DNA of 32,374 nucleotides. Origin: Undibacterium pigrum. GTDB taxonomy: Bacteria; Pseudomonadota; Gammaproteobacteria; Burkholderiales; Burkholderiaceae_D. Positions 22,061 through 29,964 of the stretch are shown piece after piece. The stretch lies in contig NZ_QJKB01000024.1 of NCBI RefSeq assembly GCF_003201815.1, positions 1 through 32,374 on the forward strand, given 5' to 3'. The notes beneath the pieces are model-generated. The model was not told the origin of the DNA and made no database searches. It was given only the letters and a program-made list of their open reading frames with translations. How positions within the stretch are numbered: position 1 is the first letter of the stretch; each line of letters opens with the position of its first letter. The position numbers were made by a program, and so were the translations under genes.

Positions 22061-24352
22061 ATGCGTATCAGTAGTCATCTACAACTAGCAACAGGTGTCT
22101 CTATGGCTTTGGCCATGATGTTTGGCACCGCGCAGGCAGCCGAGCAATGGGCGCCGACTGCTACCAAGGCCACCAGACTGCCAGCGACGGTAGCGTCGAA
22201 ATCCTCAGTGGCATCGCTGATGCAGGCGGGTGCACCGACGCAGATTTCGGTAGCACTGAAGTTGCGCAATAAAGCTGAGCTGGATGCCATCACAACAGGC
22301 ATTTTGAACGGCAAGAACGTGAAGTCGATTTCCAGCGCAGAATTTTTGACGCGCTTTGCACCAACAACAGCCCAGGTGCAGGCAGTGGTGAATTACCTGA
22401 AGGCCAGTGGCTTCGTCAACATCACGGTGTCAGATAACCGCATGCTGGTTACGGCAGATGGTGCAGCAGCGACGGTGAAAACAGCTTTCAATACCGAGCT
22501 GCAAACCTTTAATGTCGATGGCCGCACCGTGCATGCCAATACGACGGATGCGCAGGTGCCGCAATCATTGTCAGACATCGTCTTGTCTATCCATGGTCTG
22601 CAAAATGTGCATACTTATCGCACCAACCTGGTGAGGCCAAATGCCAATACCCTGGCTGTCGGCGGGCATAATCCTACCGAGTTCTCTGCCATCTATAACG
22701 CCAGCGGCTTGCCAAGTGCAGTGAATGCCACCATCGGCATCATCACGCAAGGCAGCATGACGCAAACCATCAAGGACTTGAACACCTTCACCAACAAGGC
22801 GGGCTACCCACCGGTGAATGTGGAAACCGTGACGATAGGTTCGCCCAGCACGGATACGTCTGGCGTTGGTGAATGGAATATGGATACGCAGGATGCGCTG
22901 GCAACTGCAGGCGGCACGATCAAAAAGATGGTGCTGTACACAGCCAACACGCTGAACCTGACGGACATTACTGCTGCCTACAACCGCGCTGTCACAGACA
23001 ACGTGGCCAAGGTTATCAATGTGTCTTTGGGCATGTGTGAAAACGATGCGTTCAATGGCGGTATCACGGCCAGTAATGACCAGATATTCCAGACAGCGGT
23101 GGCACAGGGCCAGACTTTTGCAGTCTCGTCCGGTGACTCTGGTGCCTATGAATGCGGCGGCCCTGGCACTTCACAAAGCTATCCATCGGCTTCACCTTAT
23201 GTGATCTCGGTGGGCGGTACTTTGCTCAACACCTCTGGCACAACCTGGGTTTCTGAATCTGTGTGGTCTTGCACCACGGCGTCCAGTTGCCAGGCCAATG
23301 TCAACGGTGGCGCTGGTGGCGGGCCATCCCTGACAGAGGCAGCACCAAGCTGGCAAATCAGTTCCGGCGTTTTGGGCTCTTCCAACAAGCGCGGCACGCC
23401 AGATATCTCGTTCAATGCTGACCCTGCCAGCGGTGCTTTGGTGATCGTCAATGGTGCCAACCAGCAGATAGGTGGTACCAGCCTGGCTGCACCTATCTTC
23501 ACCGGCTTTTGGGCGCGTGTACAGTCGATGAACAATAACAGCCTGCCCTTCCCTGCTGCTGCAATTTATCAAAAAGCAGCAAGCACACCGGGCATGTTCC
23601 ACGACGTCACCACTGGCAGCAATGGTGGTTATACCGCCAAGGCAGGTTGGGATTATGCCAGTGGTTTTGGTAGCCTGAACATGGCAAACTTTGCTGCCGC
23701 CATGGGCTCGACACCACCGCCACCAAATGTGCTGGTCAAGGATGTACCTGTCAGCGGCATCAACCTGGCAACAGGTGCCAACCTGGTCTACACCTTTACT
23801 GTACCTGCCGGTGCGACTAACCTGACGTTCAAGACCACGGGCGGTTCAGGTGATGCGGATCTGTATGTACAAGTGGGTGCAGCACCAACTACCACGACCT
23901 ACCTGCAAAAATCAGATGGCTCTACCAGTACTGAAACCATCACTGTGGCGTCTCCGGTAGCAGGCACTTACTATGTCTTGCTGAATGGTTACACGGCATC
24001 CAGTGGCATCAGCCTGGTTGCCAGTTATCAGTCGGGTACACCTGGTAATGTGTTGAACAATGGCGTACCAGTATCCGGCATCAGCCTGGCATCTGGCGCA
24101 TCATCGGTCTACACTTTCGTGGTGCCTGCTGGCCGTCCATCGGTCACATTCAAAACCAGCGGCGGCACTGGCGATGCTGATTTGTATGTAAAACTGGGTT
24201 CTGCACCAACCACCACGTCTTACCTGCAAAAATCCAATGGTGCCAGCAACAATGAAAGCATCACGATTAACTCACCAGCTGGTGGTACTTACTATGTGCT
24301 GTTGAAGGCATACAGCGCCATCAGTGGTGTGACTTTGCTGGCGACGGACTAA
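22061..24352 (+). CDS. Sedolisin (S53) serine-carboxyl protease with two PPC domains
   Basis: A 763-residue secreted protease of the pseudomonalisin/kumamolisin type, active at acid pH in characterised members. Signal peptide to Ala26 (FGTAQA|AEQW), pro-domain (Pro-kuma_activ) about 27-195, catalytic domain about 200-550. The triad is visible: Glu271 and Asp275 in GEWNMDTQD, Ser474 in GGTSLAAP, with oxyanion Asp359 in SSGDSG. Calcium-site acidic residues follow (HDVT Asp516, GWDYASGFG Asp531). After a PPPP linker come two bacterial pre-peptidase C-terminal (PPC) domains (about 557-655 and 660-763), near duplicates of each other, usually removed during secretion or used for substrate binding. 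AAGGAGAG precedes the ATG. Strong promoter and leader upstream, terminator downstream: a monocistronic exoprotease. Confidence 0.95.
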   Translation: MRISSHLQLATGVSMALAMMFGTAQAAEQWAPTATKATRLPATVASKSSVASLMQAGAPTQISVALKLRNKAELDAITTGILNGKNVKSISSAEFLTRFAPTTAQVQAVVNYLKASGFVNITVSDNRMLVTADGAAATVKTAFNTELQTFNVDGRTVHANTTDAQVPQSLSDIVLSIHGLQNVHTYRTNLVRPNANTLAVGGHNPTEFSAIYNASGLPSAVNATIGIITQGSMTQTIKDLNTFTNKAGYPPVNVETVTIGSPSTDTSGVGEWNMDTQDALATAGGTIKKMVLYTANTLNLTDITAAYNRAVTDNVAKVINVSLGMCENDAFNGGITASNDQIFQTAVAQGQTFAVSSGDSGAYECGGPGTSQSYPSASPYVISVGGTLLNTSGTTWVSESVWSCTTASSCQANVNGGAGGGPSLTEAAPSWQISSGVLGSSNKRGTPDISFNADPASGALVIVNGANQQIGGTSLAAPIFTGFWARVQSMNNNSLPFPAAAIYQKAASTPGMFHDVTTGSNGGYTAKAGWDYASGFGSLNMANFAAAMGSTPPPPNVLVKDVPVSGINLATGANLVYTFTVPAGATNLTFKTTGGSGDADLYVQVGAAPTTTTYLQKSDGSTSTETITVASPVAGTYYVLLNGYTASSGISLVASYQSGTPGNVLNNGVPVSGISLASGASSVYTFVVPAGRPSVTFKTSGGTGDADLYVKLGSAPTTTSYLQKSNGASNNESITINSPAGGTYYVLLKAYSAISGVTLLATD

Positions 24353-24394
24353 GTTCATTTGCTAATTTTGTTTTGATTTAAAAGTAAGGGCATT

Positions 24395-24430
24395 AAGGCC
24401 CCGGGGTAAAACCCGGGGCCTTATTTTTTG
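24395..24430 (+). terminator. Rho-independent terminator of the protease gene
   Basis: AAGGCCCCGGG (24395-24405) pairs perfectly with CCCGGGGCCTT (24412-24422), followed by ATTTTTTG. It is 43 bases after the protease stop. Confidence 0.9.
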
Positions 24431-24604
24431 CGGAATGTTGATGAAAAAAATGCTGTGTTTTCGTTGACCGCTGCTGGTTCATGCGGTGGACTACAGCCTG
24501 CGCAAGATCTGTTTGCCTACTGCCGATCGCATCACAATAACAGGCCCATATGGCGAGGCAGCTTATAATGCCATCCTGATACAGAATGAAAAGCCGGAAC
24601 AGGA

Positions 24605-25321
24605 ATGTGGAATTATTCACTCAATGAAGTCTTTGAACGTGGCATAGGCTATGGCCAGTCAGAAGCGGAATTGCGTTATGCGCTAAAAGCAAAGCACAAT
24701 CTGGTGATGCTCAAAGTGCTGACCCATGAAGAACCGTTGTGGAAGGTCTTGATGATCATGTTTTTCTGGGCACCGCTGATATGGTGGCTGCTTTTTTTTC
24801 CCGTTTTCATGCTGCTGTTTTTGCCTTTTGCCGATACACTGGCAATCTCAGCATCAGAGAGGCAAAACTATGCACTATTGCTTGCCTATGTCTGCGCATT
24901 TCGTTTGTCAGTACGCAAGCAATCGCCCCTGCGTGATTACTGGAATAGAAAAAAATTTGTCGGCACCAAAACCCTGACACTGGATTTTCACCAGCAATGC
25001 CTGGTCGCTGAAGAAGTGTATCGTTTTGCGCCAGAAAAAATTCGCGTGCAAACCGTCGCCTTCGACAAAATGTATGTGTTTGTCGCCTGGCACAAAGGCG
25101 ATAAAGAGACGGATGAAAGTATGTATGAAGATTCAGCCAGCATCTATTTACGGCTCAAGTCCGGTGGGCTAAAGCACATGGACTGGGTCAACAGAAAAAT
25201 CGAACAATATATCTTCATCCATGAATACGACAGTACCGATGCTGCGCAAACGGCTGAGGCCAAAGAAAAAGTGGATGACATCATGGCCTTATTGAAGTCG
25301 CAAAATCTTCATCCACGATAA
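24605..25321 (+). CDS. Membrane protein of unknown function (238 aa)
   Basis: A 238-residue protein. Residues 1-40 are soluble, then a very hydrophobic Trp/Phe-rich hairpin-like segment (about 45-80, ending FMLLFLPFADTLAIS) and a shorter one (about 89-100, YALLLAYVCAF) anchor it in the inner membrane. The C-terminal ~130 residues (TLTLDFHQQCLVAEEVYRF, IRVQTVAFDKMYVFVAW, SASIYLRLKSGGLK) are predicted cytoplasmic and beta-rich, somewhat like the PH-like domains of bacterial membrane proteins. I recognise no family. CAGGA lies close before the ATG. It is transcribed alone, facing the SDR gene. Confidence 0.6.
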   Translation: MWNYSLNEVFERGIGYGQSEAELRYALKAKHNLVMLKVLTHEEPLWKVLMIMFFWAPLIWWLLFFPVFMLLFLPFADTLAISASERQNYALLLAYVCAFRLSVRKQSPLRDYWNRKKFVGTKTLTLDFHQQCLVAEEVYRFAPEKIRVQTVAFDKMYVFVAWHKGDKETDESMYEDSASIYLRLKSGGLKHMDWVNRKIEQYIFIHEYDSTDAAQTAEAKEKVDDIMALLKSQNLHPR

Positions 25322-25331
25322 TGGAGATGGT

Positions 25332-25360
25332 GCGCATGGCCGATCTTGCCTGCCATGCGC
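25332..25360. terminator. Possible bidirectional terminator hairpin
   Basis: GCGCATGGC (25332-25340) pairs with GCCATGCGC (25352-25360) in the 48-base gap between two convergent genes. The position is right for a shared terminator, but there is no T-run on either side. Confidence 0.4.
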
Positions 25361-25369
25361 GCCAGCAGC

Positions 25370-26077
25370 TTATTGCCCACCCTCACGCAAATACGGCGCA
25401 TTTTCTAGCGACAGCGCCTGTTTGACCTGGCGCGTAATCTCGTCGGCAAACACTTCTTCCCGCCCCTGCACTATCGCCTCCAGCACCTGGCTGGCGACTT
25501 GCTGAGGTGTTGATTTTGGCATGGCGACGTGTTGAGTCATATCAGTGTCGATAAAGGCGGCATGTACACCCACCACCAGTGTGCCCTGGGCACGCAATTC
25601 ATTACGCAAGCCATTCGTCAGTGACCAGGCGGCGGCCTTGGATGCGCTATAGCCATTGATGCCCGCCAGGTTAATCCAGCTCAGCACTGACAACATATTC
25701 ACCAGCGCGCCGCCGCCATTGGCTTTTAGGACAGGTGCAAAGGCCTGGCTCATGGCCAGCATGCCAAAGAAGTTGGTTTCAAACTGGGCGCGTATGGCAG
25801 CCGTGCTGTCGCTGGCTAGAAAGGGCGAAGGCTGGGCGATGCCCGCATTATTGATAAGCAGATTCACATCGCCACATGCCTTGGCCGCGGCCAGTACTTC
25901 GTCATGGTTGGTGATATCAAGTTGCACAGGGTGCAGGCCAGGCAGGCTGATTTGCGCCGGGTTGCGGGCAGCCGCATACACTTTTTTGACGCCTGCCTGC
26001 AGCAAGGCAGTGGCAAAAGCCAGGCCCAGACCACGATTGGCTCCAGTGACAAAGGCGACGGTGTTATTGAGTTCCAT
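25370..26077 (-). CDS. Short-chain dehydrogenase/reductase (SDR)
   Basis: A 235-residue classical SDR. Cofactor motif TGANRGLG (residues 11-18), Asp54 in LDIT, NNAG (76-79), and catalytic Tyr143-x-x-x-Lys147 in YSASK with Ser near 130-133 (MLSVLSW). After strand beta-2 the sequence is AAARNP, which suggests NADP preference (inference). The substrate is unknown. I chose the ATG at 26077 (MELNNTVAFVTG) since GAAAG precedes it and it starts directly at the first strand; a longer reading adds nine residues. Operator-like dyads lie 80-125 bases upstream. Confidence 0.9.
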   Translation of the reverse strand: MELNNTVAFVTGANRGLGLAFATALLQAGVKKVYAAARNPAQISLPGLHPVQLDITNHDEVLAAAKACGDVNLLINNAGIAQPSPFLASDSTAAIRAQFETNFFGMLAMSQAFAPVLKANGGGALVNMLSVLSWINLAGINGYSASKAAAWSLTNGLRNELRAQGTLVVGVHAAFIDTDMTQHVAMPKSTPQQVASQVLEAIVQGREEVFADEITRQVKQALSLENAPYLREGGQ

Positions 26078-26155
26078 ATGATTTCTTTCATTAAATGTCA
26101 TCATCAGACCAGCCCCATGGCTGGTCTTCCCTGGTAAAGAACGGTGATTCCATCA

Positions 26156-26201
26156 TTTAGATGTTAACCGTCATCTTTATATATGATGATTATCATCTAA
26201 A
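26156..26201. promoter_or_regulatory. Operator-like dyads upstream of the SDR gene
   Basis: Two overlapping palindromic elements share the half-site GATG/CATC: AGATG (26159-26163) with CATCT (26172-26176), and the perfect GATGAT-T-ATCATC (26185-26197), enclosed by TTTAGATG...CATCTAAA (26156-26163 / 26194-26201). This resembles TetR-family operators, which commonly control SDR genes, but no regulator gene is next to it. Confidence 0.4.
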
Positions 26202-26352
26202 AATAAAAGCCATGTCAAGAGGAATTAAAAAGCTTTAAAAATCAGGATTTGCCTGGCCAGATCGGAGGGTGCTAAAGTGCGGGTTTTACACGCATTGCCC
26301 TCTTGTCATGCCCGTCGCTGGCAGTGGGGCCGCCATGTTTTTACCTGCCACC

Positions 26353-28080
26353 ATGACAACATCAAGCACAAAATCAGTATCAAGCACTTTAGCCGCCAGC
26401 TTTTTTGTTGTGGCCAGCCTGCTCCATACCGTAACCAGGGCAGAACAGCCGCCGCGCTGGGTGACTGCAGATGATGTACGTGTACGCCAGGGGCCAGATA
26501 CAGACAAGAAAGTCGTGGGCGTATTGCGGCGCGGCAGTACTCTCATACTCAAGGATGCGATAGAACATGGCGGTTTTTGCCTGATTGAAGGCGAAGGGCA
26601 ATATGGCTATGTCGCCTGCAAATACCTGAGTGCGCAGTACGTCCCGCGCGCCAAAGCAGGCGAGGCTGGCGTCGATGCAGCCCAGCGCTGGGTAGGCGGC
26701 ACTGCCCTGACGCTGCGCGAAGCAGCCCAGCCTGATGCGCGAGTGATCAAAAGCCTGGCACTCAATACTGTCGTCAAGCTCGTGCTTGAAGAGGCTGGCA
26801 AACCCTATTGCGAAGTGCAGCTTGCTGATGGTACGCGTGGTTATACGGCTTGCCGGTATCTGGTCAGCACACCTATCGTGGTAGCACAGGTGCAAGGTGT
26901 TTATTATGGCGATGGGCCGCGCCCGGCAAATTATGATCCGGTCAAGGCTTTCTGGCTGGACCCTGGCTGGCAGGCACTGGAAGCCTATGCAAATTATCTC
27001 AAGGAACGCCGCCCGGAACCAGGTGCAGCAGGCCCCTGGCCTCGCGATGAAGCACTGGAAAAAATGAAAGCCCATCTGGCCCTTGGCCTGAAAGGTAAAA
27101 AACCGGAACCCTATGCCGACTGGGCTGAGATCAAACGCAAGGCCGCACAAGAGCACGATTTCAAGATGGCATCATACCGCCTGAGACTAGAAAAAAAGAC
27201 TGTTCCACCGGCAGTATCTGAACGCGAACAACGCATAGAAAGTATTGCTGAAGAACTCAGAACAACCACCGGCCTGTGGGATATTGGCAACGCCAATGAT
27301 GATGGTGACATGGGACGCATCTTCCGCCTGCTGCGCGCACTGGAATTTGCCGAAGTACGCCCATCCTTTTTTCGCAGCGACGCAGAACTGGCACCACCAG
27401 GTGAAATGGCCGAACAGGCCAGTGGCCGCTTTAATATTATCTTCCGCCAGTTGACTACACCGCGCCGCCCTCCCAAAAAAGCTGAAGAGGGCTATCAAGC
27501 CGGGTTATACGATATGTTGAGCCGCACGCAAATACTGGTGCGCCCTGTACAGCGCGTGCAATTATTTCGCGATGGCCGCCTGGCCGGTAAAGCCAGCCTG
27601 ATGCGTGGCGAAGAAACATTGTGGCGTGATGTTGAAGAAGAAATGTGTGCTGGCTTCGTGCCAGGTTTTGCACTTGGTGAATCCGATAAAGCCATATGGC
27701 GTTATTTTGATACCTCAGGCGATACCAAAGAATTTATCAGAAGAGGCATGGCCGCCAATGCGAAAAACAATCCGCCGGGCAGTTTATATGCCTTCTATAC
27801 CACCGCAACACTGCCAGCCGAGATAGCCAAAGTGACCGAAAAACCGATCAAGCTGAACCGTGAAAAAACCGGCTTCATCCGCGGCACTTATCTGCACTAT
27901 GACCTCGATGGCGACGGCATTGCCGACATCGCCATCTGGGAAGGTGAAGGCTTTGGTCCCGGCCACCTCGGCGGTACGACAACAACAGACGACCGCTGGT
28001 ACCGTCTGGTGCTGGCCAATATCAATGGTGCCTGGAAAGTACTCGGTAGCGACAGGTTTCAGTATGGTTGCGGGTGTTGA
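26353..28080 (+). CDS. Secreted protein with two SH3b-like domains
   Basis: About 575 residues. N-terminal signal peptide (MTTSSTKSVSSTLAASFFVV, cleaved after about VTRA), then two bacterial SH3 repeats: VTADDVRVRQGPDTDKKVVGVLRRGSTLIL...YGYVACKYL and ALTLREAAQPDARVIKSLALNTVVKLVL...RGYTACRYL. The rest is a helical, charged region and a C-terminal domain with the EF-hand/FG-GAP-like loop DLDGDGIADIAIWEGEG. SH3b domains usually bind cell wall or protein ligands. I chose the ATG at 26353 from the signal peptide; in-frame upstream starts (26269 GTG, 26308 ATG, 26335 ATG) are possible and no ribosome-binding site decides. No family beyond SH3b recognised. Confidence 0.7.
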   Translation: MTTSSTKSVSSTLAASFFVVASLLHTVTRAEQPPRWVTADDVRVRQGPDTDKKVVGVLRRGSTLILKDAIEHGGFCLIEGEGQYGYVACKYLSAQYVPRAKAGEAGVDAAQRWVGGTALTLREAAQPDARVIKSLALNTVVKLVLEEAGKPYCEVQLADGTRGYTACRYLVSTPIVVAQVQGVYYGDGPRPANYDPVKAFWLDPGWQALEAYANYLKERRPEPGAAGPWPRDEALEKMKAHLALGLKGKKPEPYADWAEIKRKAAQEHDFKMASYRLRLEKKTVPPAVSEREQRIESIAEELRTTTGLWDIGNANDDGDMGRIFRLLRALEFAEVRPSFFRSDAELAPPGEMAEQASGRFNIIFRQLTTPRRPPKKAEEGYQAGLYDMLSRTQILVRPVQRVQLFRDGRLAGKASLMRGEETLWRDVEEEMCAGFVPGFALGESDKAIWRYFDTSGDTKEFIRRGMAANAKNNPPGSLYAFYTTATLPAEIAKVTEKPIKLNREKTGFIRGTYLHYDLDGDGIADIAIWEGEGFGPGHLGGTTTTDDRWYRLVLANINGAWKVLGSDRFQYGCGC

Positions 28081-28604
28081 TTCAGGCTTGCGGCTTGATT
28101 AAAAACTGTGCTGTCTAATCATCCACAAACGCAGCAACGTCATCCCAGCGCAGGCTGGGATCCATTTGTGCAAGTGCCGTTTGGGTAAATAGTCTGGAGA
28201 CCTGATTTGCATGCTTTGATATGTCGCTATGGCATAAGCCAGCTTTCCTGCCGCTGAGTCAAACTCCCGCACTTACAACAGCACCGCGCAAATGCGACGA
28301 ACGCCGCTGGATTCCAGCCTGCGCTGGAATGACGAGTTTAAGGATAGAAGTAAATTGAAAACCGCAGAGTTTTACGATCCGTAACCACAGCATCCTCACC
28401 CCAGCGCAGGCTGGGATCCATTTGTGCAAGTGCCGTTTTTCTGAAATGGCGAACATTCTCCGCGAGACCGTGCAAAAAACCACTCCCCAGCACCGTCACA
28501 ATGCCCGCCAGGCACAATAAAACAGCACATTGCCCGATGTTCTATGATTAATGAAAAAAATTGATTACACTAACAAACTGGCAATTTTGTCTTGATTTCC
28601 GGTT
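28081..28604. other. Repeat-bearing intergenic region upstream of pqiA
   Basis: About 520 bases without a gene. It contains three copies of a REP-like palindrome (see 28139-28440) and presumably the pqi promoter, which I cannot place with confidence. Confidence 0.5.
28139..28440. repeat. Three CCAGCGCAGGCTGG palindromes, two with a shared 38-base tail
   Basis: Copies at 28144-28182 and 28400-28438 are in direct orientation and share CCAGCGCAGGCTGGGATCC plus TTTGTGCAAGTGCCGTTT. A third, at 28308-28334, is inverted (GGATTCCAGCCTGCGCTGG) and lacks the tail. This is the widespread 'GTCATTCCAGCGCAGGCTGGAATCC'-type palindrome of betaproteobacteria, unrelated to the GTAG-headed REPs of the island. 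Confidence 0.75.
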
Positions 28605-29315
28605 TTGCCCGCCGTTTTTAGCTGTCATTTCCCAGAAAGCGATAGACCCATTACGTCTGCCCACAAATTTATCGTCTGCCATGAGTGTGATCTGATCTGC
28701 ATGGAAGTGCCACTGGCGACGGGTGAAGCCGCGAGCTGCCCGCGCTGCCGGGCTACGCTCTACAAAAGTGGTGCGGCCAGTATAGACATGGCGCTGGCGC
28801 TGGCCTTGACCTCGGTGATCTTGCTGTTGCTGCTCAATAGTTTCCCCCTGCTGTCGCTGAAGGTGCAGCAGGTGACGCGCGACACTACCCTGTTCCATTC
28901 TGCCCTGGCGATGTGGGACGATGGCATGCATATCCTGTCGCTGCTGGTCATCATCACGACCATGCTGGCACCTGCCTTGCAGATATCGGTGGCGGTGTAT
29001 CTCTTATGTGTCATCAAATTTGGCGATGCGCGCGGGGCACTGGGTGCGCCCTTGCGCGCCCTGCAAACCCTGCGGCCCTGGAGCATGGTAGAGATTTTCA
29101 TGCTGGGCTTGCTGGTATCCCTGGTCAAGCTGCAGCACATGGCTGACATCGTCATTGGCCCAGCCCTGTGGTCATGCGCTTCACTGATCTTTTTTACGGC
29201 AGCGCTGACTTCTGTACTGACGCCGCGCAATGTCTGGTTGTGGATAAATGCTGCAAATACCGCAGCCAATGCCAACAGCGGCAAACCCGCGCATACCGGG
29301 GTGCCCCATGTCTGA
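28605..29315 (+). CDS. pqiA: PqiA domain protein 1
   Basis: A 236-residue inner-membrane protein of the paraquat-inducible protein A family. A zinc-ribbon-like CxxC (Cys25/Cys28) and a second CxxC (Cys45/Cys48) precede four predicted transmembrane segments (beginning about MALALALTSVILLLLLNSFPLL). In E. coli a single PqiA carries two such modules; here each module is its own gene. The only start that keeps the first cysteines is a TTG at 28605 (a stop lies 12 bases upstream), which is why I use it despite no clear ribosome-binding site. First gene of the operon; its product should work with the MCE protein PqiB in lipid transport across the envelope. Confidence 0.85.
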   Translation: MPAVFSCHFPESDRPITSAHKFIVCHECDLICMEVPLATGEAASCPRCRATLYKSGAASIDMALALALTSVILLLLLNSFPLLSLKVQQVTRDTTLFHSALAMWDDGMHILSLLVIITTMLAPALQISVAVYLLCVIKFGDARGALGAPLRALQTLRPWSMVEIFMLGLLVSLVKLQHMADIVIGPALWSCASLIFFTAALTSVLTPRNVWLWINAANTAANANSGKPAHTGVPHV

Positions 29316-29964
29316 GCTGGAATACCGCCATATCCCTGCTGCCAGGCTGGCGGGCCAGACTGGTGCGGCTGCCGGCCTGATCAGTTGCGATATTTGCGAA
29401 ACCCTGTGCTGCACGCATGACGAGGCAGCCACCCATTGCCCCAGTTGCGGTGCCTCGCTGCATTTGCGCCACAAGGACAGCCTGACCAGATCACTGGCTT
29501 ATCTGGTGGCGGCAATGATACTGTACATACCTGCCAACCTCTTGCCCGTCATGCAAACCAATACCATCTTTGGCACGCAGGACGACACCATCATGAGCGG
29601 TGTGCTGGTGCTCTTGCATACGGGTTCCTGGCCGCTGGCGCTGCTGGTTTTCTTTGCCAGCATTGTCGTGCCTTTGCTAAAACTGTTTTCCATCAGCCTG
29701 CTGCTGTATACCTGCTGGAAAAAATCTGCCCGCAACCCTTTGCAACGCACACAACTGTTCCGCATGGTTGAGGCAGTGGGCCGCTGGTCCATGCTGGATG
29801 TGTATGTGGTGACAGTGCTGGTGGCGCTGGTGCAATTTAAATCCCTGGCAGCGATACACCCGGGTGGTGGCGCGCTGGCTTTTGGTGCTGTGGTGGTGCT
29901 GACGATGTTGTCGGCACAAAGCTTTGATTCACGTTTAATCTGGGTAGCAAAGACGCATGAGTGA
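29308..29964 (+). CDS. pqiA: PqiA domain protein 2
   Basis: A 218-residue paralogue of the previous protein with the same plan: CxxC (Cys27/Cys30) and CxxC (Cys44/Cys47), then four transmembrane segments (LAYLVAAMILYIPANLLPVM, LALLVFFASIVVPLLKLFSI, YVVTVLVALVQFKSL, ALAFGAVVVLTML). It contains the family-typical IPANLLPVM and WSMLDVYVV blocks, which match the C-terminal half of E. coli PqiA. The ATG overlaps the previous stop by eight bases, so the two halves are probably made in equal amounts and assemble together. Confidence 0.9.
   Translation: MSELEYRHIPAARLAGQTGAAAGLISCDICETLCCTHDEAATHCPSCGASLHLRHKDSLTRSLAYLVAAMILYIPANLLPVMQTNTIFGTQDDTIMSGVLVLLHTGSWPLALLVFFASIVVPLLKLFSISLLLYTCWKKSARNPLQRTQLFRMVEAVGRWSMLDVYVVTVLVALVQFKSLAAIHPGGGALAFGAVVVLTMLSAQSFDSRLIWVAKTHE

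Noticed and set aside
26389..27156. 255-residue minus-strand open frame
   Set aside because: It is antisense to the SH3b-repeat gene, has no ribosome-binding site, and its composition (many Cys, His, Arg) is that of a shadow frame.
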